Shown: positions 52,690 to 61,788 of the stretch, piece after piece
Position numbering within the stretch: position 1 is the first letter of the stretch
Layout of the letters: each line of letters starts with the position of its first letter
From: an uncultured Bacilli bacterium
GTDB taxonomy: Bacteria > Bacillota_I > Bacilli_A > RF39 > UBA660
DNA: 64,000 nt
Direction of reading: 5' to 3'
NCBI GenBank assembly: GCA_910586295.1
Contig: CAJUGE010000018.1
Span: 1-64,000, forward strand
Notes under the pieces: generated by a model
What the model was told of the DNA's origin: nothing
The model's input: only the letters and a program-made list of their open reading frames with translations
The model's database searches: none
Translations under genes and position numbers: made by a program

Positions 52690-54744
52690 GTGAGATGTCC
52701 TTATTGTAATAGCGAGTTAAGTAATGATTATTGTCCAAAGTGTGGTAAGAAAGTATATGCTCCAGGAAACCCTACACTAGAGACAGTAACTATTAAGAAA
52801 AAGAAAAGTGCAGTTGGTTCATTTATTATAATGATTTTGCTTTTAGGAATATTTGCAAGTGTTCTCTTTTATACTATGGATACTTTGAATAAAGAAGTAA
52901 CAGGTGAAAAAAATATATATGAAAATAAAGAAATGGTAAGCGTTCTTAGTGAATATGGTGTTCCTAAATATTTGAGTGGTAATATAACTAAAGAGAAAGT
53001 TAATGGAGTTTCATCAGTTTATACTGTTCTAGCTAGTTTAAGTAATTTGTATAATTTTGAAAATCCTAAGAATGAATTTAATATATCCAGTTTTAAAAGC
53101 GAAGGTATTACTCACTATAGAATGGAACAACTATATAATGGTATAAAAGTTTATGGACATGAATTAGTTATGAGTGTTAATGAATATGGAGAGGTTCTTA
53201 GCATTACAGGAGACTATGTTCCAATTAAGAAATTATCTAATTATTCTACATTAAAAGAAAATGAAATATCTGATATAGTAAAGGAACATGCTAAAGAAAA
53301 TACCACTATTTTAAGTAGAGAAAGAATAATAATACTTGATGGTAATGATGGATTGGTTGCTTATTTAGTCTATGCTTATAATGACAGTTGCATTTTTGAA
53401 TATGTTGTTAATGCTAGTAGTGGAGAAATCATAAATGTTGATAGTGACATAGTTTATAATATAAATTATAAATATAGTGGTAGTGGCTTAAAAACAAACG
53501 AATCTATTAATCTAGAAGAATATCAAGATGTACTTCTAGATAAAGTTAGATATAAGTTTATAGATAATTCTAGAAACATAGAAATAATAGATGGAAGTAA
53601 ATTAAACACTCTTTATTCTAATAACAGTCAACCAATAATTGGAGATATGCAAAGTGGTGAGATTTCAATTAATAATGATGAAAAACTAACTACTTCTTCT
53701 GTAAATGCTATGAATGTTTTATCTCAAGTTTATGATTATTATTATAATTCTTTAGGTAGAAAGTCTTATGATGGTAATGGAAGTAAAATTTCTTTATTTG
53801 TTCATGCTAACAGCAATAGCGATACAGTAGAGGCTCATTATAATAGACTTACTAATCAAATATTTTTAGGTTTATATAATGAAGAAAGTCTTAGTGATAT
53901 TAAAAGCTTAGTTGCTCATGAATTTACTCATGCAGTTATTAGTAATTCTTCTAAGTTAGGAGAAAATTTAGATAACATCTATAATAATGTTAGTGAGAAT
54001 CAAAGTGGGGCATTAAATGAAGCATATAGTGATATTTTAGGACTTATTATAGAAAGTAAAAGTTTTGTTCTTGGACAAGATTCTGTGATAGAGAATTATA
54101 TTGGAAGGGATTTGTCTAATCCTAGTAAATATGATAAACCGTCAAAAGTTAATGGAGATAATTATTATCCTAGTTTAAATGGCAAATCAGTATTAAAGTA
54201 TTTAGAAGATAATAATATGGAAAGTTTGTATGAATTTGATAATGGTGGAGTTCATATTAATAGTACCGTTGTAGGACATGCTGCTTATTTAGGTTTTAAA
54301 AATAACGCTTATGATAGTCGTGAGGAAATGGCTAGAGTTTGGTATAATTCACTTTTAATGCTAACACCTACATCTGATTATGAAGATTGTGCTTTGGCGG
54401 TCATAAAAACAGCAGAGAATTTAGGACTTAATGAGAAAAGTATAGAGATTATTAAAAATGCATTTATAGAAACAAATGTGTTAAGTGGTGGTACTCATAA
54501 ATTAAGCGGTACAGTAATGTATGATGGAGAAGTTTTATCTAATGTTAAAATAAGTGTTACACTTGTTAATGAAACTGATACTAAATTTGTTAAAGGTAGT
54601 AATAAAGAAGGTGTTTTTGAGTTTACTGACCTAAAAGAAGGTACTTATGATTTAATATTTAGTAGAGATGGTTATGAAGATGTTACCAAAAGAGTTATAT
54701 TAAATAAAGATTATGATATGACTGTAGAATTGGTAAAAAAGTAG
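52690..54744 (+). CDS. Membrane-anchored thermolysin-type (M4) protease with zinc-ribbon head
   Basis: A 684-aa protein starting with GTG 52690 behind AGGAGGGG. Order: cytoplasmic zinc ribbon (RCPYCNSELSNDYCPKCGKK), one membrane helix (SFIIMILLLGIFASVLFYTM, residues 38-60), FTP/PepSY-like propeptide (residues 95-240), M4 catalytic domain (VAHEFTHAV near residue 409, zinc ligand Glu in ALNEAYSD, catalytic His in GGVHINSTVVGHAAYL), and a C-terminal carboxypeptidase-regulatory-like beta domain (LSGTVMYDGEVLSNVKISVT). Usual M4 enzymes are freely secreted, so this tethered form with an inside zinc ribbon is unusual. Confidence 0.85.
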   Translation: MRCPYCNSELSNDYCPKCGKKVYAPGNPTLETVTIKKKKSAVGSFIIMILLLGIFASVLFYTMDTLNKEVTGEKNIYENKEMVSVLSEYGVPKYLSGNITKEKVNGVSSVYTVLASLSNLYNFENPKNEFNISSFKSEGITHYRMEQLYNGIKVYGHELVMSVNEYGEVLSITGDYVPIKKLSNYSTLKENEISDIVKEHAKENTTILSRERIIILDGNDGLVAYLVYAYNDSCIFEYVVNASSGEIINVDSDIVYNINYKYSGSGLKTNESINLEEYQDVLLDKVRYKFIDNSRNIEIIDGSKLNTLYSNNSQPIIGDMQSGEISINNDEKLTTSSVNAMNVLSQVYDYYYNSLGRKSYDGNGSKISLFVHANSNSDTVEAHYNRLTNQIFLGLYNEESLSDIKSLVAHEFTHAVISNSSKLGENLDNIYNNVSENQSGALNEAYSDILGLIIESKSFVLGQDSVIENYIGRDLSNPSKYDKPSKVNGDNYYPSLNGKSVLKYLEDNNMESLYEFDNGGVHINSTVVGHAAYLGFKNNAYDSREEMARVWYNSLLMLTPTSDYEDCALAVIKTAENLGLNEKSIEIIKNAFIETNVLSGGTHKLSGTVMYDGEVLSNVKISVTLVNETDTKFVKGSNKEGVFEFTDLKEGTYDLIFSRDGYEDVTKRVILNKDYDMTVELVKK

Positions 54745-54821
54745 TTTGGTTTTTGGGGAGTTTTTAAGAGAAGAAAAGTTAAAGATTTAATATGTAGTAA
54801 TAGATTTGTATTATTAGTGAA

Positions 54822-54890
54822 TTGTTAGCTAAAGATGTGAGTGAATATAGTGGTAAAGATAAAGTTCTTGCTGAATATTTATTAAAATAG
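54822..54890 (+). pseudogene. Short coding remnant
   Basis: A frame without a start codon reads LLAKDVSEYSGKDKVLAEYL, then LK and a stop (about 54822-54890). It looks like the end of a helical protein, but no family is evident. The surrounding gap (54745-54938) has no other recognisable feature. Confidence 0.25.
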
Positions 54891-54938
54891 TTATACTAAA
54901 ATGAGTAATACTAACATATATATTTGATAGGTGAAGAT

Positions 54939-55763
54939 ATGAAAAGATACTTTGAATATATAGGACTTTTAGTAATTACTTGTTTTAGTTTTTATTATAC
55001 TGAGAAAGTTACAAAAATTATGAATAGTAAAGATCCAATTATGGTTAATATTGAAGAGTATAAAGAAGTTTCTTACGTGCCTTGTAGAGAAGGATATAAA
55101 ACTACTGGTGGTGTTGTTTTGGGGGTTAATGGTAAAATAGTAGATACTACTAAAAGTTATTCTAATATGCAAGGTTATGGATATCAAGAAGATTTAATGG
55201 TATTTGAAGAAGTAGAATGCAATGTAAATTTAGATAATTCTAAAGATAGTTATATCATTAAAGCCAATGAAGCTACAGGTAGTGTTAGTTTATTTGTTAA
55301 TGTTATAGATGGAACTTATCTTAAAGATATTGTTAGTATTAGCAAATATAAAGGTGTTAAAATTAATTTTATTGTTACTGGTAGTGTACTTGAGACTTAT
55401 AAAGATTATATGAAAGAAATTTATAATGATGGGTTCGATATTGTTTATGGTGGAGTAGAAGAGAATGACTTTAAGAAATATTTAAGTGTTATGAAAGAGT
55501 TTCAAGCGAGTGAGAGAAGATTTTGTGTTAATCTTGGTATAAAAGATAATCTTGATATGTGTATGAAATCTAAGATTAATACTATTAAACCAGAGTTTAT
55601 TTACTCTTTTGATATGTTTCTTAACACTAAGAAGACTTTAAGTAAAGGGAATTTTTATGTATATAAAGAAAATGATAAGATTAAGGAAGAATTAAGTCCA
55701 ATTATTAATTATATTACTGGAAAACAAATAAAAATTGTTAGTATTTCTGAGTTGCTTAACTAA
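54939..55763 (+). CDS. Membrane-anchored protein with degenerate polysaccharide-deacetylase-like fold
   Basis: A 274-aa protein from ATG 54939 (AGGTGAAG upstream). One N-terminal membrane segment (FEYIGLLVITCFSFYYTEKV) places the rest outside. After a Cys-containing domain (residues 45-95), the C-terminal half (SLFVNVIDGTYLKDIVSISK, VKINFIVTGSVLETYKDYMK, NDGFDIVYGG) follows the strand-helix rhythm of NodB-type deacetylases (…KVTFFVTG… pattern) but lacks the His/Asp metal ligands. It is probably not catalytic. No operon partner. Confidence 0.5.
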   Translation: MKRYFEYIGLLVITCFSFYYTEKVTKIMNSKDPIMVNIEEYKEVSYVPCREGYKTTGGVVLGVNGKIVDTTKSYSNMQGYGYQEDLMVFEEVECNVNLDNSKDSYIIKANEATGSVSLFVNVIDGTYLKDIVSISKYKGVKINFIVTGSVLETYKDYMKEIYNDGFDIVYGGVEENDFKKYLSVMKEFQASERRFCVNLGIKDNLDMCMKSKINTIKPEFIYSFDMFLNTKKTLSKGNFYVYKENDKIKEELSPIINYITGKQIKIVSISELLN

Positions 55764-55798
55764 TAGTACAAAATAAATAACAAATTTAGTCAAATGTG

Positions 55799-55827
55799 TT
55801 GACTTTTTTTGTGTTTAGGGGTATAAT
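55799..55827 (+). promoter_or_regulatory. Consensus promoter
   Basis: TTGACT (55799-55804), exactly 17 nt, then TATAAT (55822-55827). It drives the two-gene unit 55861-59320; the ribosome site AAGGGGGAA follows. Confidence 0.85.
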
Positions 55828-55860
55828 CAAAAGCAAATATTCAATGAAGGGGGAATTTAT

Positions 55861-57243
55861 ATGAATATTAGTTTTATAGATTATAATAAAAAAGTAGAAA
55901 ATTTAGAAAAGAAGAGAGCTAAATATAAGCAAAAGATAGAAGATATACTTAATTCTTATGAAGAGAGACCATCAAATCTAGATGAATTAGAAGAAAGAGA
56001 TAAGGCTTTATATGAAAAGTACATTGAAGTTATTCGTAAGTATGAAAAAAGCAAGACAGTTGCTCAAGAAAAAGCTAGAGCAATGGCAGAGGCTGGAAAA
56101 TTTCCATTATCTAGATCTAAAAAGATAGCACTTGGTTTAGCTGCTGCACTTATTGTTGGTGGTGGAGGATATGCTTATCTTAATTCTAATCAACTTAATC
56201 TTGGACAATCTAATGATAAGAATGATACTCCTGCAAATAATACAGATTCTTTAGGTCAACCTCAAAATGACACTATGATTTCAAATAATAATCAAAATCC
56301 TAATATTGATGAACCTAGCTTAGATGATTCAACTTCTAGTGAAGTTGAATATGTGGATGGTCAAACTCCTAGTGTAAGTGACAATAATGAAACTACTAAT
56401 GGAGAAACAAATGATGAACCACAGTTACCAAATAGTTATAATGAGCCAACTGAAAAGGTAGAATCATTATACGAGACAGTACTTACCGACATAAATGATG
56501 AAGAACAAGTTTATGCTAGAGCTAAATACATAAAAGAAAATTATTATGATGTTTATTTACCACAACAATATGTAACTATTGAAGAAGTAGAAGAACAAAT
56601 AAGACAAGTTGGTGCTGGTATTTGTAAAAGTGTAAGTGTAAATGATGCTACTTTTGCTATTAATACTATAAATAACTTAATGTTTAGAGAAATGGGAGAT
56701 GCAGTTGATAGACTTAACAATGTAGAGTCTAGAGGTGAAACTCCAGGAACGTTAGATTTAGGGTTGTTTTGTGTAGATGGTACTAAAGGACAAATGCTTT
56801 TACACCAATTATCTGAACTTAGAACTGCTATGATACAAGGCGCTGGTAGAACTGATATAAGTGATTTACAAGTAGAATATGCAGAGTTGTTCTTAAGCTC
56901 TCTATTATTACAAGGTTACTCTTCAACCGATATAAATTCACTTGAGACAGGTGGTATGAAGTATCTTGCAAGTATTGCTTTTCAAAATGCTGCTCCTTTG
57001 TGTGGAGAAGCAAAAAAATTAATGATTTATGATCCAATAAGATGCGTGAAACGTTCATTTTATGATATTACTAATGAGTTTAATTATACTCTTTGTACAG
57101 TTAATATGATAGATGAAAATGGTGAGTTAACTGAAGATGTAGAAGATTTAAATATAATGGGAAGTTTTCTTGTAGAAATGGTATCAAATAATTATACTAA
57201 GAAAGCTATGTTTGATGAAAACTTTGGTAGAACTTTAAAATAA
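55861..57243 (+). CDS. Membrane protein with coiled-coil head and extracellular domain, unknown
   Basis: A 460-aa protein. Residues 1-80 are a cytoplasmic, highly charged helical region (YNKKVENLEKKRAKYKQKIE). One membrane helix follows (KIALGLAAALIVGGGGYAYL, about 85-105), then an Asn/Asp/Pro-rich linker (residues 107-195), and an external helical domain (from ETVLTDINDEEQVYARAKYI to the end) with several Cys. I do not recognise the domain. It shares an operon with the CPNGG-repeat protein (19-nt gap) and may be its partner at the surface. Confidence 0.6.
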   Translation: MNISFIDYNKKVENLEKKRAKYKQKIEDILNSYEERPSNLDELEERDKALYEKYIEVIRKYEKSKTVAQEKARAMAEAGKFPLSRSKKIALGLAAALIVGGGGYAYLNSNQLNLGQSNDKNDTPANNTDSLGQPQNDTMISNNNQNPNIDEPSLDDSTSSEVEYVDGQTPSVSDNNETTNGETNDEPQLPNSYNEPTEKVESLYETVLTDINDEEQVYARAKYIKENYYDVYLPQQYVTIEEVEEQIRQVGAGICKSVSVNDATFAINTINNLMFREMGDAVDRLNNVESRGETPGTLDLGLFCVDGTKGQMLLHQLSELRTAMIQGAGRTDISDLQVEYAELFLSSLLLQGYSSTDINSLETGGMKYLASIAFQNAAPLCGEAKKLMIYDPIRCVKRSFYDITNEFNYTLCTVNMIDENGELTEDVEDLNIMGSFLVEMVSNNYTKKAMFDENFGRTLK

Positions 57244-57262
57244 TTAGTGAGGGGGAATAGAA

Positions 57263-59320
57263 ATGTATAGTAGTGAAAAAAATCCGGGCTTCAAATGGGA
57301 CGAAAGAGAACCAAGAGAGCCTAGAGAAAGAAAAAATAGAAGTTTTGACTGGAAAGATGTAATAATTAAAGCAGTATTTTTAGTAATATTCTTGCTGTTG
57401 TTATTATGGTTATTTCCAAAAGTACCTAATATGAAGCCTTTTTACAGTAACGTATTTAGGGAAAATATTAAGTATATGCAAGAGGCAGCTGAGAGTTATT
57501 ACACAGACGAAAGATTACCTAAAAATATAGGTGATACTGCTGAAATTACACTTCAAGAAATGATAAATAAGAATTTAATATTACCTTTCGTTGATGAAAA
57601 TGGTGAAGAATGTGATACTTTAAATTCTTATGTACAAGTTAGAAAAAATAAAAATGATTTTACTTTGAAAGTGAATTTAGTTTGTCCTAGTGAAAAGAAT
57701 TTTGTTGAAAAGACTTTAGGATGTTATACTTATTGTGAAAAGGACGAATGTTTTAATGAACCTGAGAAACAATTATCACTTGAATATCAATTTAAACAAG
57801 AAGTAACAGGAGAAAATACTGTTTATAGTTGTCCAAATGGAGGAGTATTAAGTAATGGTAAATGTTATGTTTATACTACTAATAGTTATAAAGCAACTGA
57901 GACTACTATTAAAGGAACTGAATATTGTCCAAATGGAGGAGAACTTAAAGATGGTATTTGTTATGTGACTGATATAGATTATTACAATCCTTCTATAAGT
58001 AAGGGAGAGTATTATTGTCCAAATGGAGGAACTTTAAATAATGGTAAATGTTACAAGAATGGAACTAGTACTTATGCTGCTACTCAAGCTGCACCAACAT
58101 ATAGTTGTCCAAATGGAGGAGTATTAAGAGATGGTGTATGTTATGTTAATAGAGAAAGTTCTTATGTTGCTTCTTTAAGTAGAGGAGAGTATTATTGTCC
58201 AAATGGAGGAACTTTAAACGGTTCAAGATGTTATATATCTAGAACTGAAACTGTATCTGCTACAGTAAGTTATACTTGTCCAAGTGGTTATAGTAAGAGT
58301 GGTTCAATATGTGTTAAACCAGGTTCAACTACAAGTGTTCCTGCTTCAATAATTAATTATACTTGTCCAGATGGTAGATATGTTTCTACTTCGACTTGTA
58401 CTATAACTACTACTACTTCTGGAAGTAGTTATGCAGCTGCTAAAAAGGCGGTAAGTAAGACAATTACTAATACTAACTCTAATATGGGAAGTGGTTATAA
58501 GTTAGTAAGGACAGAAGCAAAATATTCTTGCAGCAATCATATTCAATGTCCTAATCCAGTATACTATTATACTTGGAGCTATTCTGTTTATGAATATAGT
58601 TGTCCAAATGGAGGGACTTTGAACAGTAGTACTAAGATGTGTGTTAAGTCTGGAACTACAACTACTAAGACTGTAAGTGCTACACCTAACTATTATTGTT
58701 CTAATTTTGCTAAATTAGAAGGTGATAAATGTGTTACAACAACTCCTAGTCAAACAACTGCTGCTACAGCTACTTATACTTGTCCAAGCGGATATAGAAA
58801 GAGTGGTTCAACTTGCGTAGGTACTGTTACAACATCTTATAGTGCTTCACAAAGTAGTGGAAGTTATTATTGTCCAAATGGTGGAACTTTAAGAGGTTCA
58901 AGATGTTATTATGATGATTCTTATACTTATAGACCAACTTCTACTCCTGGTAAGTATAGTTGTCCAAATGGTGGAACTTTGAGTGGATCAACTTGTGTGG
59001 TTAATGAAACTCAAGTATATGATGCTTCACAAAGTACAGGAACACAATATTGTCCAAATGGAGGAAACTTAAGTGGTGGTAAGTGTGTAGTTAATAATAG
59101 TTATAATTACGCTTCTTCTAAAACTGATGGTAAAACAGTTTATACTTGTCCAAATGGAGGAGAACTTAAAGATAAAAAGTGTTATACAAATACTGAATCA
59201 AGTTCTTATGATGCAACAGCTACTGTTAATAAAGTAACTTCATATAGATATAAGTGGAGTGAAAGTAAAACATTAGATGGATGGTATGCAACAGGTGTTA
59301 CAAGAACTGTAGAAAAATAA
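57263..59320 (+). CDS. Membrane-anchored cysteine-rich repeat protein (CPNGG repeats)
   Basis: A 685-aa protein. After a charged cytoplasmic start comes one membrane helix (VIIKAVFLVIFLLLLLWLFP, residues 31-50), a pilin-like helical segment (ENIKYMQEAAESYYTDERLP), then from about residue 185 more than ten repeats of 30-45 residues. The core is Y-x-CPNGG-x-L-x-x-G-x-CY, with variants such as CPSGYSKSGSICV and CPDGRYVSTSTC. Each repeat has two Cys, so it is probably stabilised by disulfides outside the cell; the membrane thioredoxin-like proteins in this window could serve it. The adhesion or surface-layer role is inference. Confidence 0.75.
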   Translation: MYSSEKNPGFKWDEREPREPRERKNRSFDWKDVIIKAVFLVIFLLLLLWLFPKVPNMKPFYSNVFRENIKYMQEAAESYYTDERLPKNIGDTAEITLQEMINKNLILPFVDENGEECDTLNSYVQVRKNKNDFTLKVNLVCPSEKNFVEKTLGCYTYCEKDECFNEPEKQLSLEYQFKQEVTGENTVYSCPNGGVLSNGKCYVYTTNSYKATETTIKGTEYCPNGGELKDGICYVTDIDYYNPSISKGEYYCPNGGTLNNGKCYKNGTSTYAATQAAPTYSCPNGGVLRDGVCYVNRESSYVASLSRGEYYCPNGGTLNGSRCYISRTETVSATVSYTCPSGYSKSGSICVKPGSTTSVPASIINYTCPDGRYVSTSTCTITTTTSGSSYAAAKKAVSKTITNTNSNMGSGYKLVRTEAKYSCSNHIQCPNPVYYYTWSYSVYEYSCPNGGTLNSSTKMCVKSGTTTTKTVSATPNYYCSNFAKLEGDKCVTTTPSQTTAATATYTCPSGYRKSGSTCVGTVTTSYSASQSSGSYYCPNGGTLRGSRCYYDDSYTYRPTSTPGKYSCPNGGTLSGSTCVVNETQVYDASQSTGTQYCPNGGNLSGGKCVVNNSYNYASSKTDGKTVYTCPNGGELKDKKCYTNTESSSYDATATVNKVTSYRYKWSESKTLDGWYATGVTRTVEK
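57833..59220 (+). repeat. Tandem repeat array encoding CPNGG modules
   Basis: The word TGTCCAAATGGAGGA (or ...GGTGGA) recurs at least ten times between 57833 and 59165 with near-identical DNA (for example at 57831, 57927, 58016, 58106, 58196, 58601, 58872, 58962, 59051 and 59150). High nucleotide identity between copies makes slippage or recombination, and so repeat-number variation, likely. Confidence 0.75.
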
Positions 59321-59330
59321 ATATATTAAG

Positions 59331-59364
59331 ACTATCATAAGCTAATATTATGATAGTTTTTTTT
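59331..59364 (+). terminator. Rho-independent terminator after the CPNGG protein
   Basis: An ACTATCATA/TATGATAGT stem (59331-59339 and 59349-59357) with a 9-nt loop and a T8 tract. Confidence 0.9.
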
Positions 59365-59392
59365 GACATTAAGTATATTTTCATGTTATCCT
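59363..59392 (+). promoter_or_regulatory. Promoter of the orphan gene at 59412
   Basis: TTGACA (59363-59368), 18-nt spacer, TATCCT (59387-59392) with TG at the extended -10 position (59384-59385). Its -35 overlaps the last T residues of the upstream terminator. Confidence 0.6.
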
Positions 59393-59411
59393 TTTATTAG
59401 GAGGATAGGTT

Positions 59412-60212
59412 GTGAGAAAAGTTGGTAGATATATTTTAGTAGAAGAGTTAAATTTAGAAAAAAGACACTTATTTAGCTATAAAGAAAGAGTAGAAGATTT
59501 ATATAAAAAAATAAATGAATACAATAATAAAAAAGACAATCCCTATTTTATTGGAGATTTAACCTTTAACTGGAAAACTAGAACTTTATATTATAGAAGA
59601 TATAGAAAGATTACTAAACCATCTTCATTAAATATATTAGATGATGTTACTACTAAACTAGAAAATGAAGCTAGTTTAAAAAAGAAATTTAAAATAGAAA
59701 ATGATAATAGATTATTTGTAGCATATAGAGTAAATAGAAAAATAAAACTTCTTAATATATTTTATAAAAAAGATGTGAAATACTTGAATGAGTATTATTT
59801 AGAATCTAAGTTTATAGAATACTCTAAAGACATTAAGTTTTTGAAAATAATTATTAATAATAATCTTATTTCTTCTTTTAAATTTTCCTTGAATGAATAC
59901 GAAGCACTTTTTTATCATGTTAACAATGGTTTTTTGATGAATTCAAAGCCAGTTATAGATTTAGTACAAGCATTTATTAGACCAAATGGTGTCAAGAGTT
60001 ATATTAACTTTAGATTTCTTTCTAGTCTTATTAGAGAGTACGAATCAACTTTGAATGCTGTTGAAGAAGAAAAACCTATATTTTATTCTGATGAAATTGA
60101 TGACCAGATTATGATAAATGGTTATGAAGTTGGTATTCTAAGTCATTTTAATGAAGATTTAAAGATGGGTGAAATAAAAAAAGATAAAGTAATTAAAAAA
60201 TTAATTAGATGA
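59412..60212 (+). CDS. Orphan protein, unknown function
   Basis: A 266-aa basic protein starting with GTG 59412 behind a perfect AGGAGG (59399-59404). No membrane helix and no recognised motif. Tyr/Lys/Asn-rich; segments such as DNPYFIGDLTFNWKTRTLYY and LVQAFIRPNGVKSYINFRFL suggest a mixed alpha-beta fold. It has its own promoter and a weak terminator, so it is monocistronic. It stands directly upstream of the spoIIGA-sigE pair, but no sporulation link can be shown. Confidence 0.6.
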   Translation: MRKVGRYILVEELNLEKRHLFSYKERVEDLYKKINEYNNKKDNPYFIGDLTFNWKTRTLYYRRYRKITKPSSLNILDDVTTKLENEASLKKKFKIENDNRLFVAYRVNRKIKLLNIFYKKDVKYLNEYYLESKFIEYSKDIKFLKIIINNNLISSFKFSLNEYEALFYHVNNGFLMNSKPVIDLVQAFIRPNGVKSYINFRFLSSLIREYESTLNAVEEEKPIFYSDEIDDQIMINGYEVGILSHFNEDLKMGEIKKDKVIKKLIR

Positions 60213-60222
60213 GCTATAAAGT

Positions 60223-60246
60223 GACAAAATACTTGTCTTTTTTTTT
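60223..60246 (+). terminator. Weak terminator
   Basis: A 5-bp GACAA/TTGTC hairpin (60223-60227 and 60233-60237) followed by nine T. Confidence 0.5.
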
Positions 60247-60269
60247 ATATAATTAAAAAGGGTGAGTAT

Positions 60270-61061
60270 ATGAAAGTATATGTAGACCTAATTATTTTCA
60301 TTAATTTTGCATTTGATTTTTTATTGCTTCTATCAGTTTCTATAATTCTAAAAAGGCATGCCACACTTAAAAGGATAACTTTGGGCGCTTTGTTAGGCGG
60401 ATTAACTTTGACAGTTTTATTCATTCCATTTACAACTTTAACTTTATTTCTTATGAAAGTAGTACTTAGTATTCTAATAGTAGTAGTGACTTTTGGAGTT
60501 AAAGACTTTAAGTATGTTATATTAAACTTATTTTATTTCTATATTACAAGTATTATTTTGGGTGGATTTATGTATTATTTAAATGTAGAGTTTAGTTATA
60601 AGAATATAGGTATGATATTTTATCATAAGGGAGTAAATATTAATTACTTATTTATATTGATAATTTCTCCTGTTATTTTGTATTTTTACACTAAAGAAAT
60701 GAATAAGTTTAAAATGAGAAACTCTTTAAGCTATAAAGTAGATGTATATTTGAAAGATAAAAAGGTAGTAAGATTAAATGGATTTATGGATACAGGGAAT
60801 ACTTTAGTCGAGCCTTATAATCATAAGAAAGTTATTGTTGTAAATTCTAAAGAAATTGAAAAGTGTTTAGTGCCAGGAAATTTTATGTTAGTACCTTATG
60901 AAAGTGTCAACTCTACAGGATTTCTGAAATGTATTAAACCAGATAAACTTTATATTGACGGGATTGGAATTAGAACTGATGTAGTAATAGGACTTACAAA
61001 TGCAAAATTAAAAAAGAATGGTGTGAATTGTATTTTAAATTATTTACTTATGGAGGAATGA
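60270..61061 (+). CDS. spoIIGA: Sigma-E processing peptidase SpoIIGA
   Basis: A 263-aa membrane aspartic protease that activates pro-sigma-E in the mother cell. The N-terminal half has five membrane helices (from VYVDLIIFINFAFDFLLLLS, the family start), and the C-terminal domain has the catalytic motif GFMDTGNTLVEPYNHKKVIV (Asp near residue 174) followed by VPYESVNSTGFLKCIKPDKL. It lies 1 nt before sigE, the universal arrangement. In Bacillus it is activated by the forespore signal SpoIIR, which is not seen in this window. Confidence 0.93.
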   Translation: MKVYVDLIIFINFAFDFLLLLSVSIILKRHATLKRITLGALLGGLTLTVLFIPFTTLTLFLMKVVLSILIVVVTFGVKDFKYVILNLFYFYITSIILGGFMYYLNVEFSYKNIGMIFYHKGVNINYLFILIISPVILYFYTKEMNKFKMRNSLSYKVDVYLKDKKVVRLNGFMDTGNTLVEPYNHKKVIVVNSKEIEKCLVPGNFMLVPYESVNSTGFLKCIKPDKLYIDGIGIRTDVVIGLTNAKLKKNGVNCILNYLLMEE

Positions 61062-61062
61062 T

Positions 61063-61749
61063 ATGAAGATACTTGAATTATTAAAAAAATTATTTAAAGA
61101 TGATAGCAAATGCTTTTATTTAGGCAGTACAGATTTGTTACCACCTCCTTTGGGAAAAGAACTTGAAGAGGAACTTGTTTTAAAGAGTCAAGATGGGGAC
61201 ATGAATGCCAGAAATAAACTAATAGAACATAATTTAAGGTTAGTTGTATATTTGGCTAAAAAATATGATAATACCATGTATGACTTAGAAGATTTAGTTT
61301 CTATTGGTACAATCGGGTTAATCAAAGGAGTTAAGACTTATAAGTTAGATAAAAACATTAAGCTTGCTACTTATGCTTCGAGATGTATTGATAATGAAAT
61401 TCTTATGTTTCTTAGAAAGAATAAGAGAAGGAAAGTTGAGGTTTCTTTTGAAGATTCTATAAACTTTGATGGAGACGGAAATGAGCTTCATTTGGAGGAT
61501 GTTCTTGGAACTGATGGCGATATAGTGGAAAAAGAGTATGAAGATGTAGTAGATAAAGAACTTCTTGGTAGTGTAATCGATAAATTACCACCTAGAGATA
61601 GAGAAATTTTGACTTTAAGATATGGACTTAATAATTCAGAAGAGTATACACAAAAAGAAGTTGCAGATATGCTTGGTATAAGTCAATCTTATATTTCTAG
61701 AATAGAAAAGAAAGCAATAAAGAAATTAAAGAGCTTAATGAAAGTTTAA
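61063..61749 (+). CDS. sigE: Sporulation sigma factor SigE (pro-sigma-E)
   Basis: A 228-aa sigma-70 family factor. The short pro-sequence (residues 1-16) precedes KCFYLGSTDLLPPPLGKELE, which matches the start of mature sigma-E. Region 2 reads HNLRLVVYLAKKYDNT, DLVSIGTIGLIKGVKTYKLD, KLATYASRCIDNEILMFLRK, and region 4 reads REILTLRYGL and KEVADMLGISQSYISRIEKK. Together with spoIIGA it directs early mother-cell gene expression. It is 11-12 residues shorter than in Bacillus subtilis, mostly in the pro-sequence. Usually sigG follows; here the next gene is unrelated and convergent. Confidence 0.93.
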   Translation: MKILELLKKLFKDDSKCFYLGSTDLLPPPLGKELEEELVLKSQDGDMNARNKLIEHNLRLVVYLAKKYDNTMYDLEDLVSIGTIGLIKGVKTYKLDKNIKLATYASRCIDNEILMFLRKNKRRKVEVSFEDSINFDGDGNELHLEDVLGTDGDIVEKEYEDVVDKELLGSVIDKLPPRDREILTLRYGLNNSEEYTQKEVADMLGISQSYISRIEKKAIKKLKSLMKV

Positions 61750-61752
61750 AAA

Positions 61753-61788
61753 AAACTGTGAGAAAATAATAAAGTTTTCTTACAGTTT
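61753..61788. terminator. Bidirectional terminator between convergent genes
   Basis: AAACTGTGAGAAAA (61753-61766) pairs with TTTTCTTACAGTTT (61775-61788), with one G-T mismatch. A-tracts before and T after serve both sigE on + and the XRE gene on -. Confidence 0.75.

Noticed and set aside
57833..59220. CRISPR-like array of short repeats
   Set aside because: The repeats stay in one reading frame and encode the CPNGG motif, the intervals vary, and no cas genes are present. It is a protein repeat.
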